From the NCBI GenBank assembly GCA_035642125.1, contig DASQSZ010000280.1, positions 1-20,372 of the forward strand: a DNA stretch of 20,372 bases. The letters are read 5' to 3'. A program made the position numbers and the translations under genes. Each line of letters begins with the position of its first letter. Position 1 is the first letter of the stretch. Origin of the DNA: CALAED01 sp937891035. Its GTDB lineage: Bacteria > Actinomycetota > Actinomycetes > Streptosporangiales > Streptosporangiaceae. Shown here piece after piece: positions 6,078-12,999 of this stretch. The notes beneath the pieces were generated by a model. That model ran no database searches. It was given only the letters and a program-made list of their open reading frames with translations, and was not told where the DNA came from.

Positions 6078-6862
6078 TCGCGGCGGGCGTGTCCGACACC
6101 GTCACCAGCGGCTCGCTGGTGCTGGCCCTGCCGATCGCCGTGCTGGCCGGGCTCGTGTCGTTCGCTTCGCCGTGCGTGCTGCCGCTCGTGCCCGGTTATC
6201 TGTCGTACGTGACCGGCCTGTCCGGCGCCGATCTGGCCGAACAGGAGGGCGCCGGACACCAAGCGACCGTACGGCGGCGCGGCCGGTTGCTCGCCGGCTG
6301 CGCGCTGTTCGTGCTGGGCTTTTCCGTCATGTTCGTGAGCGCGGGAGCGGTATTCGGCGGCCTCGGCCGATGGCTGCTGGAGTACGCCGACCCGATCACG
6401 CGTGTCCTCGGCGTCGTCACGATCGTGCTCGGCCTCGCCTTCATGGGCTTCATGGCGTCGCTGCCGTGGCTGCGGCGCACGGTCAAGCCGGGCTGGACGC
6501 CGGCTGCCGGGCTGGCCGGGGCGCCGCTGCTCGGCGTGCTGTTCGGGCTCGGCTGGACGCCGTGCATCGGCCCGACGCTGGCCGCCGTCCAGGCGCTCGC
6601 CGTGACGGAGGCCAGCGCGACCAGGGGCGCGGTCCTGTCGTTCGCCTACTGCGCCGGACTCGGCCTCCCCTTCGTCGGCACCGCGCTCGCCTATCGGCGG
6701 GCGCTCGGCGCGTTCGGCGCGGTCAAGCGGCACTATCAGCTCGTCATGCGGGTCGGCGGCGGGCTGCTCGTGCTGATCGGCGGGCTTCTCGTCACCGGTT
6801 TGTGGGGTGAGCTGACGGCGAGCCTGCAGGGCTGGATCAGCGGCTTCGGGACGGTGATCTGA
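6074..6862 (+). CDS. ccdA: CcdA, membrane thiol-disulfide transporter for cytochrome c biogenesis
   Basis: A 262-residue membrane protein with about six transmembrane segments. It carries the two CcdA cysteine motifs, FASPCVLPLVPGYLSYV near residue 35 and GWTPCIGPTLAAV near 165. CcdA moves reducing equivalents from cytoplasmic thioredoxin to extracytoplasmic TlpA/ResA. The start is GTG 6074, overlapping the TlpA stop (GTGA). The longer open frame running back to 5444 is out of frame with TlpA and is not coding. The stop overlaps the ResB start (TGATG), so translation is coupled along the operon. Confidence 0.95.
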   Translation: MIAAGVSDTVTSGSLVLALPIAVLAGLVSFASPCVLPLVPGYLSYVTGLSGADLAEQEGAGHQATVRRRGRLLAGCALFVLGFSVMFVSAGAVFGGLGRWLLEYADPITRVLGVVTIVLGLAFMGFMASLPWLRRTVKPGWTPAAGLAGAPLLGVLFGLGWTPCIGPTLAAVQALAVTEASATRGAVLSFAYCAGLGLPFVGTALAYRRALGAFGAVKRHYQLVMRVGGGLLVLIGGLLVTGLWGELTASLQGWISGFGTVI

Positions 6863-8559
6863 TGGCCAAGCCGCAGCTACGGCGCGACCCGCCACCGCGG
6901 ACGGAGCCCGCGCCGCCGGCGCCTCCCACCGAGCCCACCGGGCGGCCGGTGCCGCCGGGATCCGGAGGATCGCAAGGACCCCCCGGGCCGCCGGACCGGC
7001 TGTCGGGGCTCGGCCTCGTCGGCTGGGCCCGCTGGGGTTGGCGGCAGCTCACCTCGATGCGCACCGCGCTCGTGCTGCTGTTTTTGGTCGCGGTCGGCGC
7101 GGTGCCGGGGTCGGCGCTGCCGCAGCGCGGCCAGGCTCCGGAGAGGGTGGCCCAGTACCTCGAGGAGCACAAGACGCTGGGCCCGATCCTCGACCGGCTG
7201 TCGCTGTTCGACGTGTTCGCCGCGCCCTGGTTCGCCGCGATCTACATCCTGTTGTTCGTCTCGCTCGCCGGGTGCGTGATCCCGCGCGCCTGGCGCCATT
7301 TCACGATGATCCGCGCCCGGCCGCCCGCCGCGCCGCGTCACCTGTCCCGGCTGCCGCAGGCCGCCTCGTACGAGACGGACGCGCCGGCGGCGCAGGTGCT
7401 GACCGATGCCGCGGCCACGCTGCGCGCCCGCCGGTACCGCGTCGACGTGGTGACCGACGACAAGGCGGGCGCGGACGCCGGCGGCGGGTGGGTGGCCGCG
7501 GAGAAGGGCTACCTGCGCGAGACGGGCAACCTGGTGTTCCATCTGGCGCTGCTGGCGCTGCTGTTCGCGGTGGGCGCCGGGGCGCTGTACGGATACAAGG
7601 GCAACGTGCTGCTCACCGAGGGCAAGGGCTTTTCCAACACCCTCGCCTACTACGACGCCTTTCAGCCCGGCAAGGAGTTCGCCGCCAGCGGGCTGCCGCC
7701 GTTTTCCGTCTCGCTCGACGACTTCACCGCGAAGTACGTCGTCGCGGGCGAGCAGCGCGGCCAGCCGGTCGACTACACCGCCAAGATGCGGGTCAAGGAC
7801 AGCCCATCCGCGCCGGAACGACGCTACGACCTGCGCGTGAACCATCCCCTCGAGGTGGGCGGCGCCAAGGTCTATCTGCTCGGCCACGGTTACGCGCCGG
7901 CATTCACCGTACGGGACGGCAACGGCGACGTGGCCTTCCAAGGAGCGGTGCCGTTCCTGCCGAGCGAAGAGGAGACCTTCACCTCAGAAGGCGTCATCAA
8001 GGTCCCCGACGCGCAGCCGGAGCAACTCGGCTTCATCGGCCTGTTCTGGCCCACGGCCGCCCCCGACGCCGCCGGGAAGGCGACCGTGTCGGCGTTTCCG
8101 GCGCCGCTCAACCCGATGGTCGCGCTGTTCCCGTTCAAGGGCGACCTGGGACTCGACTCGGGCGTGCCGCAGTCGGTGTACAAACTCGAGGCGGACAAGA
8201 TGCGCCGCGTCGACGTCAAGCCGCGGCCGCTGCGGGTGGGTGAGACGGTGACGCTGCCGGACGGCGCCGGATCCGTCACCTACACGGGATACCGGGAATG
8301 GGTGAGCCTCGCGGTCAACCACGACCCGGGCCGCGGTCCGGCCCTGATCTCGGCGGTGATCGCGATCGTCGGGCTCGTCGCCACGTTCCTCGTCCGCCGC
8401 CGCAGGGTGTGGGTGCGCGTCGAGCCCGCCGCCGAGGGGCGTACGGTGGTCCAGGCGGGCGGGCTCACGCTCGGCGGGGCGCATCCGGAGTTCGACGACG
8501 TCGTCGCCGACCTGCGGGCCGCGGCGGACGCCGGGGGCGAGAAGGCTGACAGGGAGTGA
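6862..8559 (+). CDS. resB: ResB/Ccs1, System II cytochrome c synthase subunit
   Basis: A 565-residue protein. A Pro/Arg-rich cytoplasmic tail (1-50) precedes transmembrane segment 1 with SMRTALVLLFLVAVGAVPGSALPQR, a Ccs1 hallmark. FDVFAAPWFAAIYILLFVSLAGCVIPR follows, then RETGNLVFHLALLALLFAVG with the conserved membrane His, then a large extracytoplasmic domain with a VNHPLEVGGAKVYLLGHGYAP segment. A final membrane helix near 490-510 ends in an Arg-rich stretch. ResB binds apocytochrome c and works with CcsA to ligate heme. The length is normal for actinobacterial homologues. ATG 6862 overlaps the ccdA stop by one base. Confidence 0.95.
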   Translation: MAKPQLRRDPPPRTEPAPPAPPTEPTGRPVPPGSGGSQGPPGPPDRLSGLGLVGWARWGWRQLTSMRTALVLLFLVAVGAVPGSALPQRGQAPERVAQYLEEHKTLGPILDRLSLFDVFAAPWFAAIYILLFVSLAGCVIPRAWRHFTMIRARPPAAPRHLSRLPQAASYETDAPAAQVLTDAAATLRARRYRVDVVTDDKAGADAGGGWVAAEKGYLRETGNLVFHLALLALLFAVGAGALYGYKGNVLLTEGKGFSNTLAYYDAFQPGKEFAASGLPPFSVSLDDFTAKYVVAGEQRGQPVDYTAKMRVKDSPSAPERRYDLRVNHPLEVGGAKVYLLGHGYAPAFTVRDGNGDVAFQGAVPFLPSEEETFTSEGVIKVPDAQPEQLGFIGLFWPTAAPDAAGKATVSAFPAPLNPMVALFPFKGDLGLDSGVPQSVYKLEADKMRRVDVKPRPLRVGETVTLPDGAGSVTYTGYREWVSLAVNHDPGRGPALISAVIAIVGLVATFLVRRRRVWVRVEPAAEGRTVVQAGGLTLGGAHPEFDDVVADLRAAADAGGEKADRE

Positions 8560-8566
8560 CGAAGGC

Positions 8567-9598
8567 GTGGTCGACAAGGATCTCGCGAGCCTGAGCGACC
8601 AGCTCATGCTCGGCGCTGTGCTGCTTTATGTGATCACCATGGTCGCGTACGCCGCCGACCTCGCGTTCGGCAGGCGGCGTGCGGTCGCCGCTTCCGCCGG
8701 ACGAGAGCCGGCGCTCGTCGGCGCGGGAGCCGCGGGCCACCCGAGCACGGCAGGTGCGGCGGACGATACTCATGATGCGGCCGCCACCACCGCCGAGTCA
8801 GGCGAATCCGCCGAATCCGCCGAACCCGCCGGAACGGCGCCGGAGCGGCGAGAGATCGACTGGGCCCGGTTCGCGATTTTGATGAACGTGGTCGCCTGGG
8901 GCGTCCACCTCGGCGAGATCGTGACCCGAGGGCTGGCCGCCCACCGCTGGCCGTGGGGCAATATGTATGAGTTCACCTCGGCGGTCTGCTTCGCCGCGGT
9001 TACCGCGTACCTCGTGATCTTGACGAGGCAACGGGTGCGGTTCCTCGGCGCCTTCGTCATGGTGGCCGTCATCATCGGCCTCGGCGTCGCCACGATCTGG
9101 CTCTACAACGACCCCGGGCCGCTGCAGCCGGCGCTCAATTCGTACTGGATCGCCATCCACGTCGGTGCCGCGATCTCGGCGACCGGCGCCTTCTCGGTCG
9201 CGGCGGTCGTCACCGTGCTCTACCTGCTGGCCGCGCGCCGCGAGGCGACCGGCCGTGGCGGCGCCGGAGTCTTCGCCCACCTGCCCGGCGCGGCGAGCCT
9301 TGACCGGCTGGCGCACAAGATCACCATGTTCGCCTTTCCGATCTGGACGTTCGCCATCATGGCCGGGGCGATCTGGGCGGATCAGGCGTGGGGCCGCTAT
9401 TGGGGCTGGGACCCCAAGGAGACCTGGTCGTTCATCACCTGGGTCGGTTACGCCGGTTACCTGCACGCGCGGGCCACGGCCGGCTGGCGGGGCCGCAAGG
9501 CGGCGGTGATTTCGCTGATCGCGTTCGGCTCCCTGCTATTCAACTTCTTCGGGATCAACTTCCTGGTCTCCGGCCTGCACTCCTACGCCGGCGGCTGA
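8567..9598 (+). CDS. ccsA: CcsA/ResC, heme-handling subunit of System II cytochrome c synthase
   Basis: A 343-residue polytopic protein. It carries the WWD heme-binding motif (WADQAWGRYWGWDPKETWSFITW, ~275-297) flanked by conserved His (WGVHLGE; IAIHVG; SGLHSY near the C-terminus). CcsA exports and presents heme for attachment to apocytochrome c with ResB. Between the first helix and the core lies an Ala/Glu/Ser-rich low-complexity insert (about 38-95) with GESAESAEPAG-type repeats, which is not part of the catalytic core. The start is the GTG at 8567, with AGGGAG about ten bases upstream. It lies seven bases behind resB. Confidence 0.95.
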   Translation: MVDKDLASLSDQLMLGAVLLYVITMVAYAADLAFGRRRAVAASAGREPALVGAGAAGHPSTAGAADDTHDAAATTAESGESAESAEPAGTAPERREIDWARFAILMNVVAWGVHLGEIVTRGLAAHRWPWGNMYEFTSAVCFAAVTAYLVILTRQRVRFLGAFVMVAVIIGLGVATIWLYNDPGPLQPALNSYWIAIHVGAAISATGAFSVAAVVTVLYLLAARREATGRGGAGVFAHLPGAASLDRLAHKITMFAFPIWTFAIMAGAIWADQAWGRYWGWDPKETWSFITWVGYAGYLHARATAGWRGRKAAVISLIAFGSLLFNFFGINFLVSGLHSYAGG

Positions 9599-9636
9599 TC
9601 CCGCTCGGCGCCGGGTCGTCCCGCCGGCCGTTTGGT
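9587..9636 (+). terminator. Possible terminator of the cytochrome c operon
   Basis: GCCGGCGG (9587-9594) pairs with CCGCCGGC (9621-9628) across a 26-base loop and is followed by a T-rich CGTTTGGTT. The left arm lies in the last ccsA codons. The loop is large, so this is only a candidate. It sits between convergent ccsA and the PLDc_N gene. Confidence 0.35.
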
Positions 9637-9637
9637 T

Positions 9638-9937
9638 CTAGTCGTCGTCGCGCAGGCGACGGTCGAGGTTTCGCAGGAAGTCGGGATCGTCATCGGGGCC
9701 GCGCGGAGCGGGGGGCCGCCGGTCGCGCGTCGGCCGGTCGCGCGTCGACGCGACTTCGCGCCGCGGCCGGCCGAACAGTGCCCACAGGACCGCGCCGATC
9801 CAGAAGGCGAACAACACGATCAAGAACCAGGTGAACTTCGACAGCGACCGGACGTCCGTCTCATCGGTCGTCAGCACCTCGACCAACGCGTAGAGCCATC
9901 CGCCGAGGGCGATGAGCGCAATAAGGACGTAGACCAT
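9638..9937 (-). CDS. PLDc_N-type small membrane protein
   Basis: A 99-residue protein with two membrane helices (residues 2-20 and ~35-55) joined by a polar loop. FTWFLIVLFAFWIGAVLWALFGRPRR is the PLDc_N (cardiolipin synthase N-terminal-like) signature of two-helix proteins. A charged Arg/Asp-rich cytoplasmic tail follows, partly built from a repeated RDRPTRDR unit (the DNA near 9720-9750 is an imperfect tandem repeat). It lacks the phospholipase catalytic domain, so enzymatic activity is not expected and its function is unknown. The gene is convergent with ccsA. A TAGCCT box six bases before its ATG suggests a leaderless start. Confidence 0.8.
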   Translation of the reverse strand: MVYVLIALIALGGWLYALVEVLTTDETDVRSLSKFTWFLIVLFAFWIGAVLWALFGRPRREVASTRDRPTRDRRPPAPRGPDDDPDFLRNLDRRLRDDD

Positions 9938-9943
9938 GCGCGC

Positions 9944-9949
9944 AGGCTA
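9944..9949 (-). promoter_or_regulatory. -10 element of a probable leaderless promoter (PLDc_N gene)
   Basis: On the minus strand TAGCCT lies six bases upstream of the ATG at 9937, with no ribosome-binding sequence between them. The spacing matches the other leaderless-type starts in this window. Confidence 0.4.
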
Positions 9950-10134
9950 CCCTGCGACCTAGGGCCTGTTGATACGTGTTTCGTCGCACGTCTGCCGGCG
10001 CCAAGCGCCACATCGACCGCAAGCCGGGCCTGTCCGGGAGCTACCCGGGCGGCGGTCGGCGCCGGATGGGCGCCGGATTCGCGGCGGGTGGCCGATGCCG
10101 GACACCGGCCGTGGCGACCGCTGAGGGGAGCGTG

Positions 10135-10938
10135 ATGCGGCACAGGCTGGACGATCGCAGCGGACGGCATCGCAAACCGCGGGAGACCCAGCCGCGGGAC
10201 GCGCTCGGCCGGTTCCGCCGGCGCACCGACAACGGCGGCCGGCCGGCCGACGCGCCGCGCTACCCGTGGAGCGAATTCGAACTCGACGACGAGCCACATC
10301 GCGTTCCGCCGCGACCACCGGACGCGCCGCCCCGGGCCGACGGGCGCCGGCACTGCGGCGCCGTGGAGAACATCCTGATCCGTCAGTGGGACGCGGCAAC
10401 GGGGCCACCCAGCCCGGACGTCGTCCGCGCCGTCGAGAACCTCGCGGCGCTGCCCGACGGGCTCAAGGAGACCCTCGCCACCGGATTGGACGCGATTTAT
10501 GTCGGTCCGGGCGGCGTTCCCGACCTCGATGATATGACGTACCTGAAGGGGCGCTCGCTGCCATCGGGGCGTGGTACGTGGGATATCTGCGCCGGCGCTT
10601 ATGGCGACCGGAAGATTGTTGTCGGGGATCGGCCGTCGCCGACGCCGGATGTCATGATGCACGAGGTCGGGCACGCGCTCGACGACATAGATGGAGGAGG
10701 GCCGGGCCGATGGCAGTCCGACGCCCCGGAGTTCCGTGCCCTTTACCAGCAGTGCCTGCCGCACCTGTCGAGCGAGTTTCATCGGCAGCCCCACGATCTC
10801 GGTCGCAAGGAGTTCTTCGCCGACGCGTTCGCGGCGATCGCGGCCCGGCAGCGCCCGGCGCTGGTCGACATGCTCGGCGGTGACACTCGTACGGCGCTGA
10901 ACGTGATGCTCTACTTCAACCGTCGCTATGGAATATAG
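10135..10938 (+). CDS. Anthrax lethal factor-like zinc metalloprotease (putative effector)
   Basis: A 267-residue protein. Residues 1-75 are a basic, Pro-rich, probably disordered tail with no signal peptide. The C-terminal half has HEVGHALDD (zinc ligands His176 and His180, catalytic Glu177). Then KEFFADAFAAI supplies Glu226, 46 residues after His180. Anthrax lethal factor (family M34) has HEFGHAVDD and a third ligand 45 residues later inside EFFAEAF, so motif, spacing and flanks all agree. A zinc endopeptidase of the lethal-factor clan is therefore likely; its target is unknown. Delivery by a type VII or other signal-less route is inferred. ATG 10135 was chosen for its AGGGGAG site; a GTG lies one codon earlier. 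A small gene follows after ten bases. Confidence 0.75.
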   Translation: MRHRLDDRSGRHRKPRETQPRDALGRFRRRTDNGGRPADAPRYPWSEFELDDEPHRVPPRPPDAPPRADGRRHCGAVENILIRQWDAATGPPSPDVVRAVENLAALPDGLKETLATGLDAIYVGPGGVPDLDDMTYLKGRSLPSGRGTWDICAGAYGDRKIVVGDRPSPTPDVMMHEVGHALDDIDGGGPGRWQSDAPEFRALYQQCLPHLSSEFHRQPHDLGRKEFFADAFAAIAARQRPALVDMLGGDTRTALNVMLYFNRRYGI

Positions 10939-10948
10939 GTGATCAGCG

Positions 10949-11200
10949 ATGTACGTCATCAGGCTCCCCAACGGGAACCTGCGCGTGCCGCATAGTGCTA
11001 TTACGGACGACGAACCGGCCGGACAGATCATTGCGCAGGGGTATATCGAGATAGGTCCCGACGACCCGGACTATTCCCGATTCGCCGACCAGGCGCTTAC
11101 CGAGGAGGAGTGGACGGAAAAGCGACGCGCCTGGCAGGAAGGCGACAGCGCGCTACTCCGTCAATTCGAAGAATGGAAGGCGCAGCAGGCCGGAGAATGA
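10949..11200 (+). CDS. Small protein of unknown function paired with the metalloprotease
   Basis: An 83-residue soluble acidic protein starting MYVIRLPNGNLRVP, with IEIGPDDPDYSRFADQALTEEEW in the middle and a charged helical tail rich in Gln, Trp and Glu. No family is recognised with certainty. It starts ten bases after the metalloprotease stop with only a weak ribosome site, suggesting coupled translation. Position and charge make it a candidate immunity or inhibitor protein for the protease, but a chaperone or an unrelated role is equally possible. G+C is lower than that of nearby housekeeping genes. Confidence 0.6.
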   Translation: MYVIRLPNGNLRVPHSAITDDEPAGQIIAQGYIEIGPDDPDYSRFADQALTEEEWTEKRRAWQEGDSALLRQFEEWKAQQAGE

Positions 11201-11229
11201 CCGGGGAGAAGGCCGGACAATGGCAGGTG

Positions 11230-11421
11230 TCACCGGCTGACCGGCTCTTCGCCCCGGAGCAAAGCATGTACCTCGGACTCGCGGAACCGCCGGTGTCCAC
11301 CGGGGGTGCGGATGCTGCTGATCCTGCCCGCGGCGGCCCAACGGGTAACCGTCTTCGGGTCGACCCGGAAGAGGGCGGCCACCTCTCCGGGGGTCAACAA
11401 GCGCTCAGTCGTGCTCTCCAC
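11230..11421 (-). CDS. bldC: BldC, MerR-like developmental regulator
   Basis: A 63-residue single-domain protein: LLTPGEVAALFRVDPKTVTRWAAAGRISSIRTPGGHRRFRESEVHALL. It is nearly colinear with streptomycete BldC (LLTPAEVATMFRVDPKTVTRWAKAGKL...GGHRRYRE). BldC is a winged-helix protein that binds direct repeats cooperatively and delays entry into development. The start is a GTG at 11421 with GGGGGAGAG eight bases upstream; no in-frame ATG fits. It is convergent with the small acidic gene (29 bases between stops), with no clear terminator between. Its upstream region holds a hairpin next to the ribosome site. Confidence 0.93.
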   Translation of the reverse strand: MESTTERLLTPGEVAALFRVDPKTVTRWAAAGRISSIRTPGGHRRFRESEVHALLRGEEPVSR

Positions 11422-11440
11422 GATGTCTCTCCCCCTTTGT

Positions 11441-11456
11441 CCCGCTCTGGTGCGGG
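11441..11456 (-). promoter_or_regulatory. Hairpin in the bldC leader
   Basis: CCCGC and GCGGG pair across a six-base loop, extended by TCC/GGA past a one-base bulge, about ten bases upstream of the bldC ribosome site. It may tune mRNA stability or translation; nothing in the sequence proves this. Confidence 0.3.
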
Positions 11457-11703
11457 TGGACTGTTTCTAAGTGTGCCGGGTCAAGACCGATTTCTCCCTT
11501 GTTTTCGGAAAAGATCACGGAACGTAGTTGGCTGACTTGCGGGAATCACCACAAGTAAACAGCGTCTCTACCTCAGTAGTCACTCAAGGCTCATTCACCC
11601 GGCGATCTCTCGCTGGTCACACTAGTACCGACATCCTGGCGAATGCGATTCCGGAATGCGTCTTCCGGGCGAACGCGGACGCATCGTCAGTCACCGGACA
11701 CCC

Positions 11704-11709
11704 TAAGCT
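11704..11709 (+). promoter_or_regulatory. -10 element of a probable leaderless promoter (threonine/serine dehydratase gene)
   Basis: TAAGCT ends six bases before the ATG at 11716, and no purine-rich ribosome site is present. The 294 bases between bldC and this gene hold both outward promoters and a 10-bp palindrome (ATTCCGGAAT, 11648-11657). I see no other gene there. Confidence 0.5.
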
Positions 11710-11715
11710 TCCACT

Positions 11716-12675
11716 ATGTCCGACCTAGTGACTCTGACCGATATCGAGCGGGCGGCCGAGCGCCTTGAGGGCGTCACGGTGCGCACCCCGCTTGTGCCCT
11801 ATCCGCCGGCCGGCCGGGAGCTGTTCGTCAAGCCGGAGTCGCTGCAGCCGATCGGTGCCTTCAAGCTGCGCGGCGCGTACACGGCCGTCACGGCGCTGTC
11901 CGAAGACGACCGGGCGCACGGGGTCATCACCCATTCGAGCGGCAACCACGCACAGGCCCTGGCGTACGCCGCGCGCGCGGTGCAGGTGCCCGCCGTCGTC
12001 GTCATGCCGCGCACGGCCCCCGCCGTCAAGGTGGAGTCCTGCCGCGCACTCGGCGCCGAGATCGTGTTCGTGGAGCCGACGATGGAGGCGAGGCGGACCA
12101 CCGCCGACCGGCTGGCGGCCGCGCACGGCTACGCGTTGATTCCGCCGTTCGATCACCCCCAGGTGATCGCCGGCCAGGGGACGGTCGGCCTCGAAATCGT
12201 GGCCGACGCCCCGGCGGTCGACGTGGTCTTGGCGCCGGTCGGCGGGGGCGGCCTGTTGTCCGGCGTGGCCACCGCGGTCAAGTCGCTGCGCCCCGAGACC
12301 GCGGTGTTCGGCGTACAGCCGGAGCTGTCCGCGCACGCCCGCGAGTCGCTGCGGCTCGGCCGGCCGGTCGAGTGGCCGGCCGCCGAGACCAGCCGTACGA
12401 TCGCCGACGCGCTCCGCGTGCAGGGTCTGGGACGGCTTCCGTTCGCGCATCTCAGCGAGTACGCGGACGGCATCATCACGGTGACAGAAGAGGAGATCAG
12501 GAAGACGATGCGGCTGTTGCTCCTTTCGGCCCGGCTGGTCGCCGAGCCGGCGGGCGCCGTGGCCACCGCCGCCTATCTGTTCCACCGTGCCAGGCTGCCC
12601 GCCGCCCGCACGTACGTGGCCGTGCTCTCCGGCGGAAACGTGGACCCCGCCCTGCTGGCCGAAACGGTCGGATAA
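11716..12675 (+). CDS. PLP-dependent threonine/serine dehydratase family protein
   Basis: A 319-residue fold-type II PLP enzyme. PIGAFKLRGA gives the PLP-binding Lys50, SSGNHAQ (74-80) binds the substrate carboxylate, and GVQ/VGGGGLLSG (176-183) cradles the PLP phosphate. SGGNVDP near the end completes the family pattern. There is no ACT regulatory domain, so it is of the catabolic threonine ammonia-lyase or serine racemase/dehydratase length class rather than biosynthetic IlvA. The likely reaction is deamination of threonine to 2-oxobutanoate and ammonia; serine or racemase activity cannot be excluded. A TAAGCT -10 just upstream implies a leaderless start. The next gene follows after 13 bases. 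Confidence 0.9.
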   Translation: MSDLVTLTDIERAAERLEGVTVRTPLVPYPPAGRELFVKPESLQPIGAFKLRGAYTAVTALSEDDRAHGVITHSSGNHAQALAYAARAVQVPAVVVMPRTAPAVKVESCRALGAEIVFVEPTMEARRTTADRLAAAHGYALIPPFDHPQVIAGQGTVGLEIVADAPAVDVVLAPVGGGGLLSGVATAVKSLRPETAVFGVQPELSAHARESLRLGRPVEWPAAETSRTIADALRVQGLGRLPFAHLSEYADGIITVTEEEIRKTMRLLLLSARLVAEPAGAVATAAYLFHRARLPAARTYVAVLSGGNVDPALLAETVG

Positions 12676-12688
12676 CCTCGGAAACGTC

Positions 12689-12943
12689 ATGCGCTCGGTA
12701 CTTGCCTATACCGCCGCCAGGCTGGCTTTGTTCGCGGCCGCGGCGGGCGTGCTCTACCTGCTCGGCGCCCGCGGCCTGCTCTTGGTCGCGCTGGCGGTGC
12801 TGATCAGCGGACTGGTCAGCCTCGTGCTGCTGTCCCGACAGCGCGACGCGATGTCGGCGGCTGTGACGTCGGCCGCGCGCACGGGCCACCGCAAGTTCGA
12901 AGAATCCCGCGGCCGCGAGGACGATCCCGCCACCCCGTCCTGA
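12689..12943 (+). CDS. DUF4229 small membrane protein
   Basis: An 84-residue protein with two adjacent hydrophobic helices (residues ~5-24 and 26-47: LALFAAAAGVLYLLGARG, LLLVALAVLISGLVSLVLLS), then QRDAM and a polar basic/acidic tail. This is the DUF4229 pattern, an actinobacterial two-helix protein of unknown function. The open frame extends upstream, but ATG 12689 is the sensible start because it places MRSVLAYTAAR at the front, as is usual for the family. The gene lies 13 bases after the dehydratase stop and probably shares its transcript. Confidence 0.8.
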   Translation: MRSVLAYTAARLALFAAAAGVLYLLGARGLLLVALAVLISGLVSLVLLSRQRDAMSAAVTSAARTGHRKFEESRGREDDPATPS

Positions 12944-12955
12944 TCACCGTCAGCC

Positions 12956-12985
12956 GTGATTCCGTTCGCGGTGATTCCGTTCGCG
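12956..12985. repeat. 15-bp tandem repeat, two copies
   Basis: GTGATTCCGTTCGCG occurs twice head to tail (12956-12970, 12971-12985), followed by a degenerate CGATTCGCG. It lies between the convergent DUF4229 and beta-propeller genes. It is probably a slippage product and has no clear hairpin-plus-T-tract terminator form. Confidence 0.8.
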
Positions 12986-12999
12986 CGATTCGCGATCGC

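Noticed and set aside
9961..10134. Possible IS-end scar (GGGCCTGTTGATACGTG-like start) or N-terminal extension of the metalloprotease
   Set aside because: No partner inverted repeat, target duplication or transposase is visible, and ATG 10135 has a good ribosome site.
11523..11530. CGTAGTTG, matching the right half of the shared 19-bp element
   Set aside because: The left half does not match at the same spacing, and an 8-base match is expected by chance in 20 kb on two strands.
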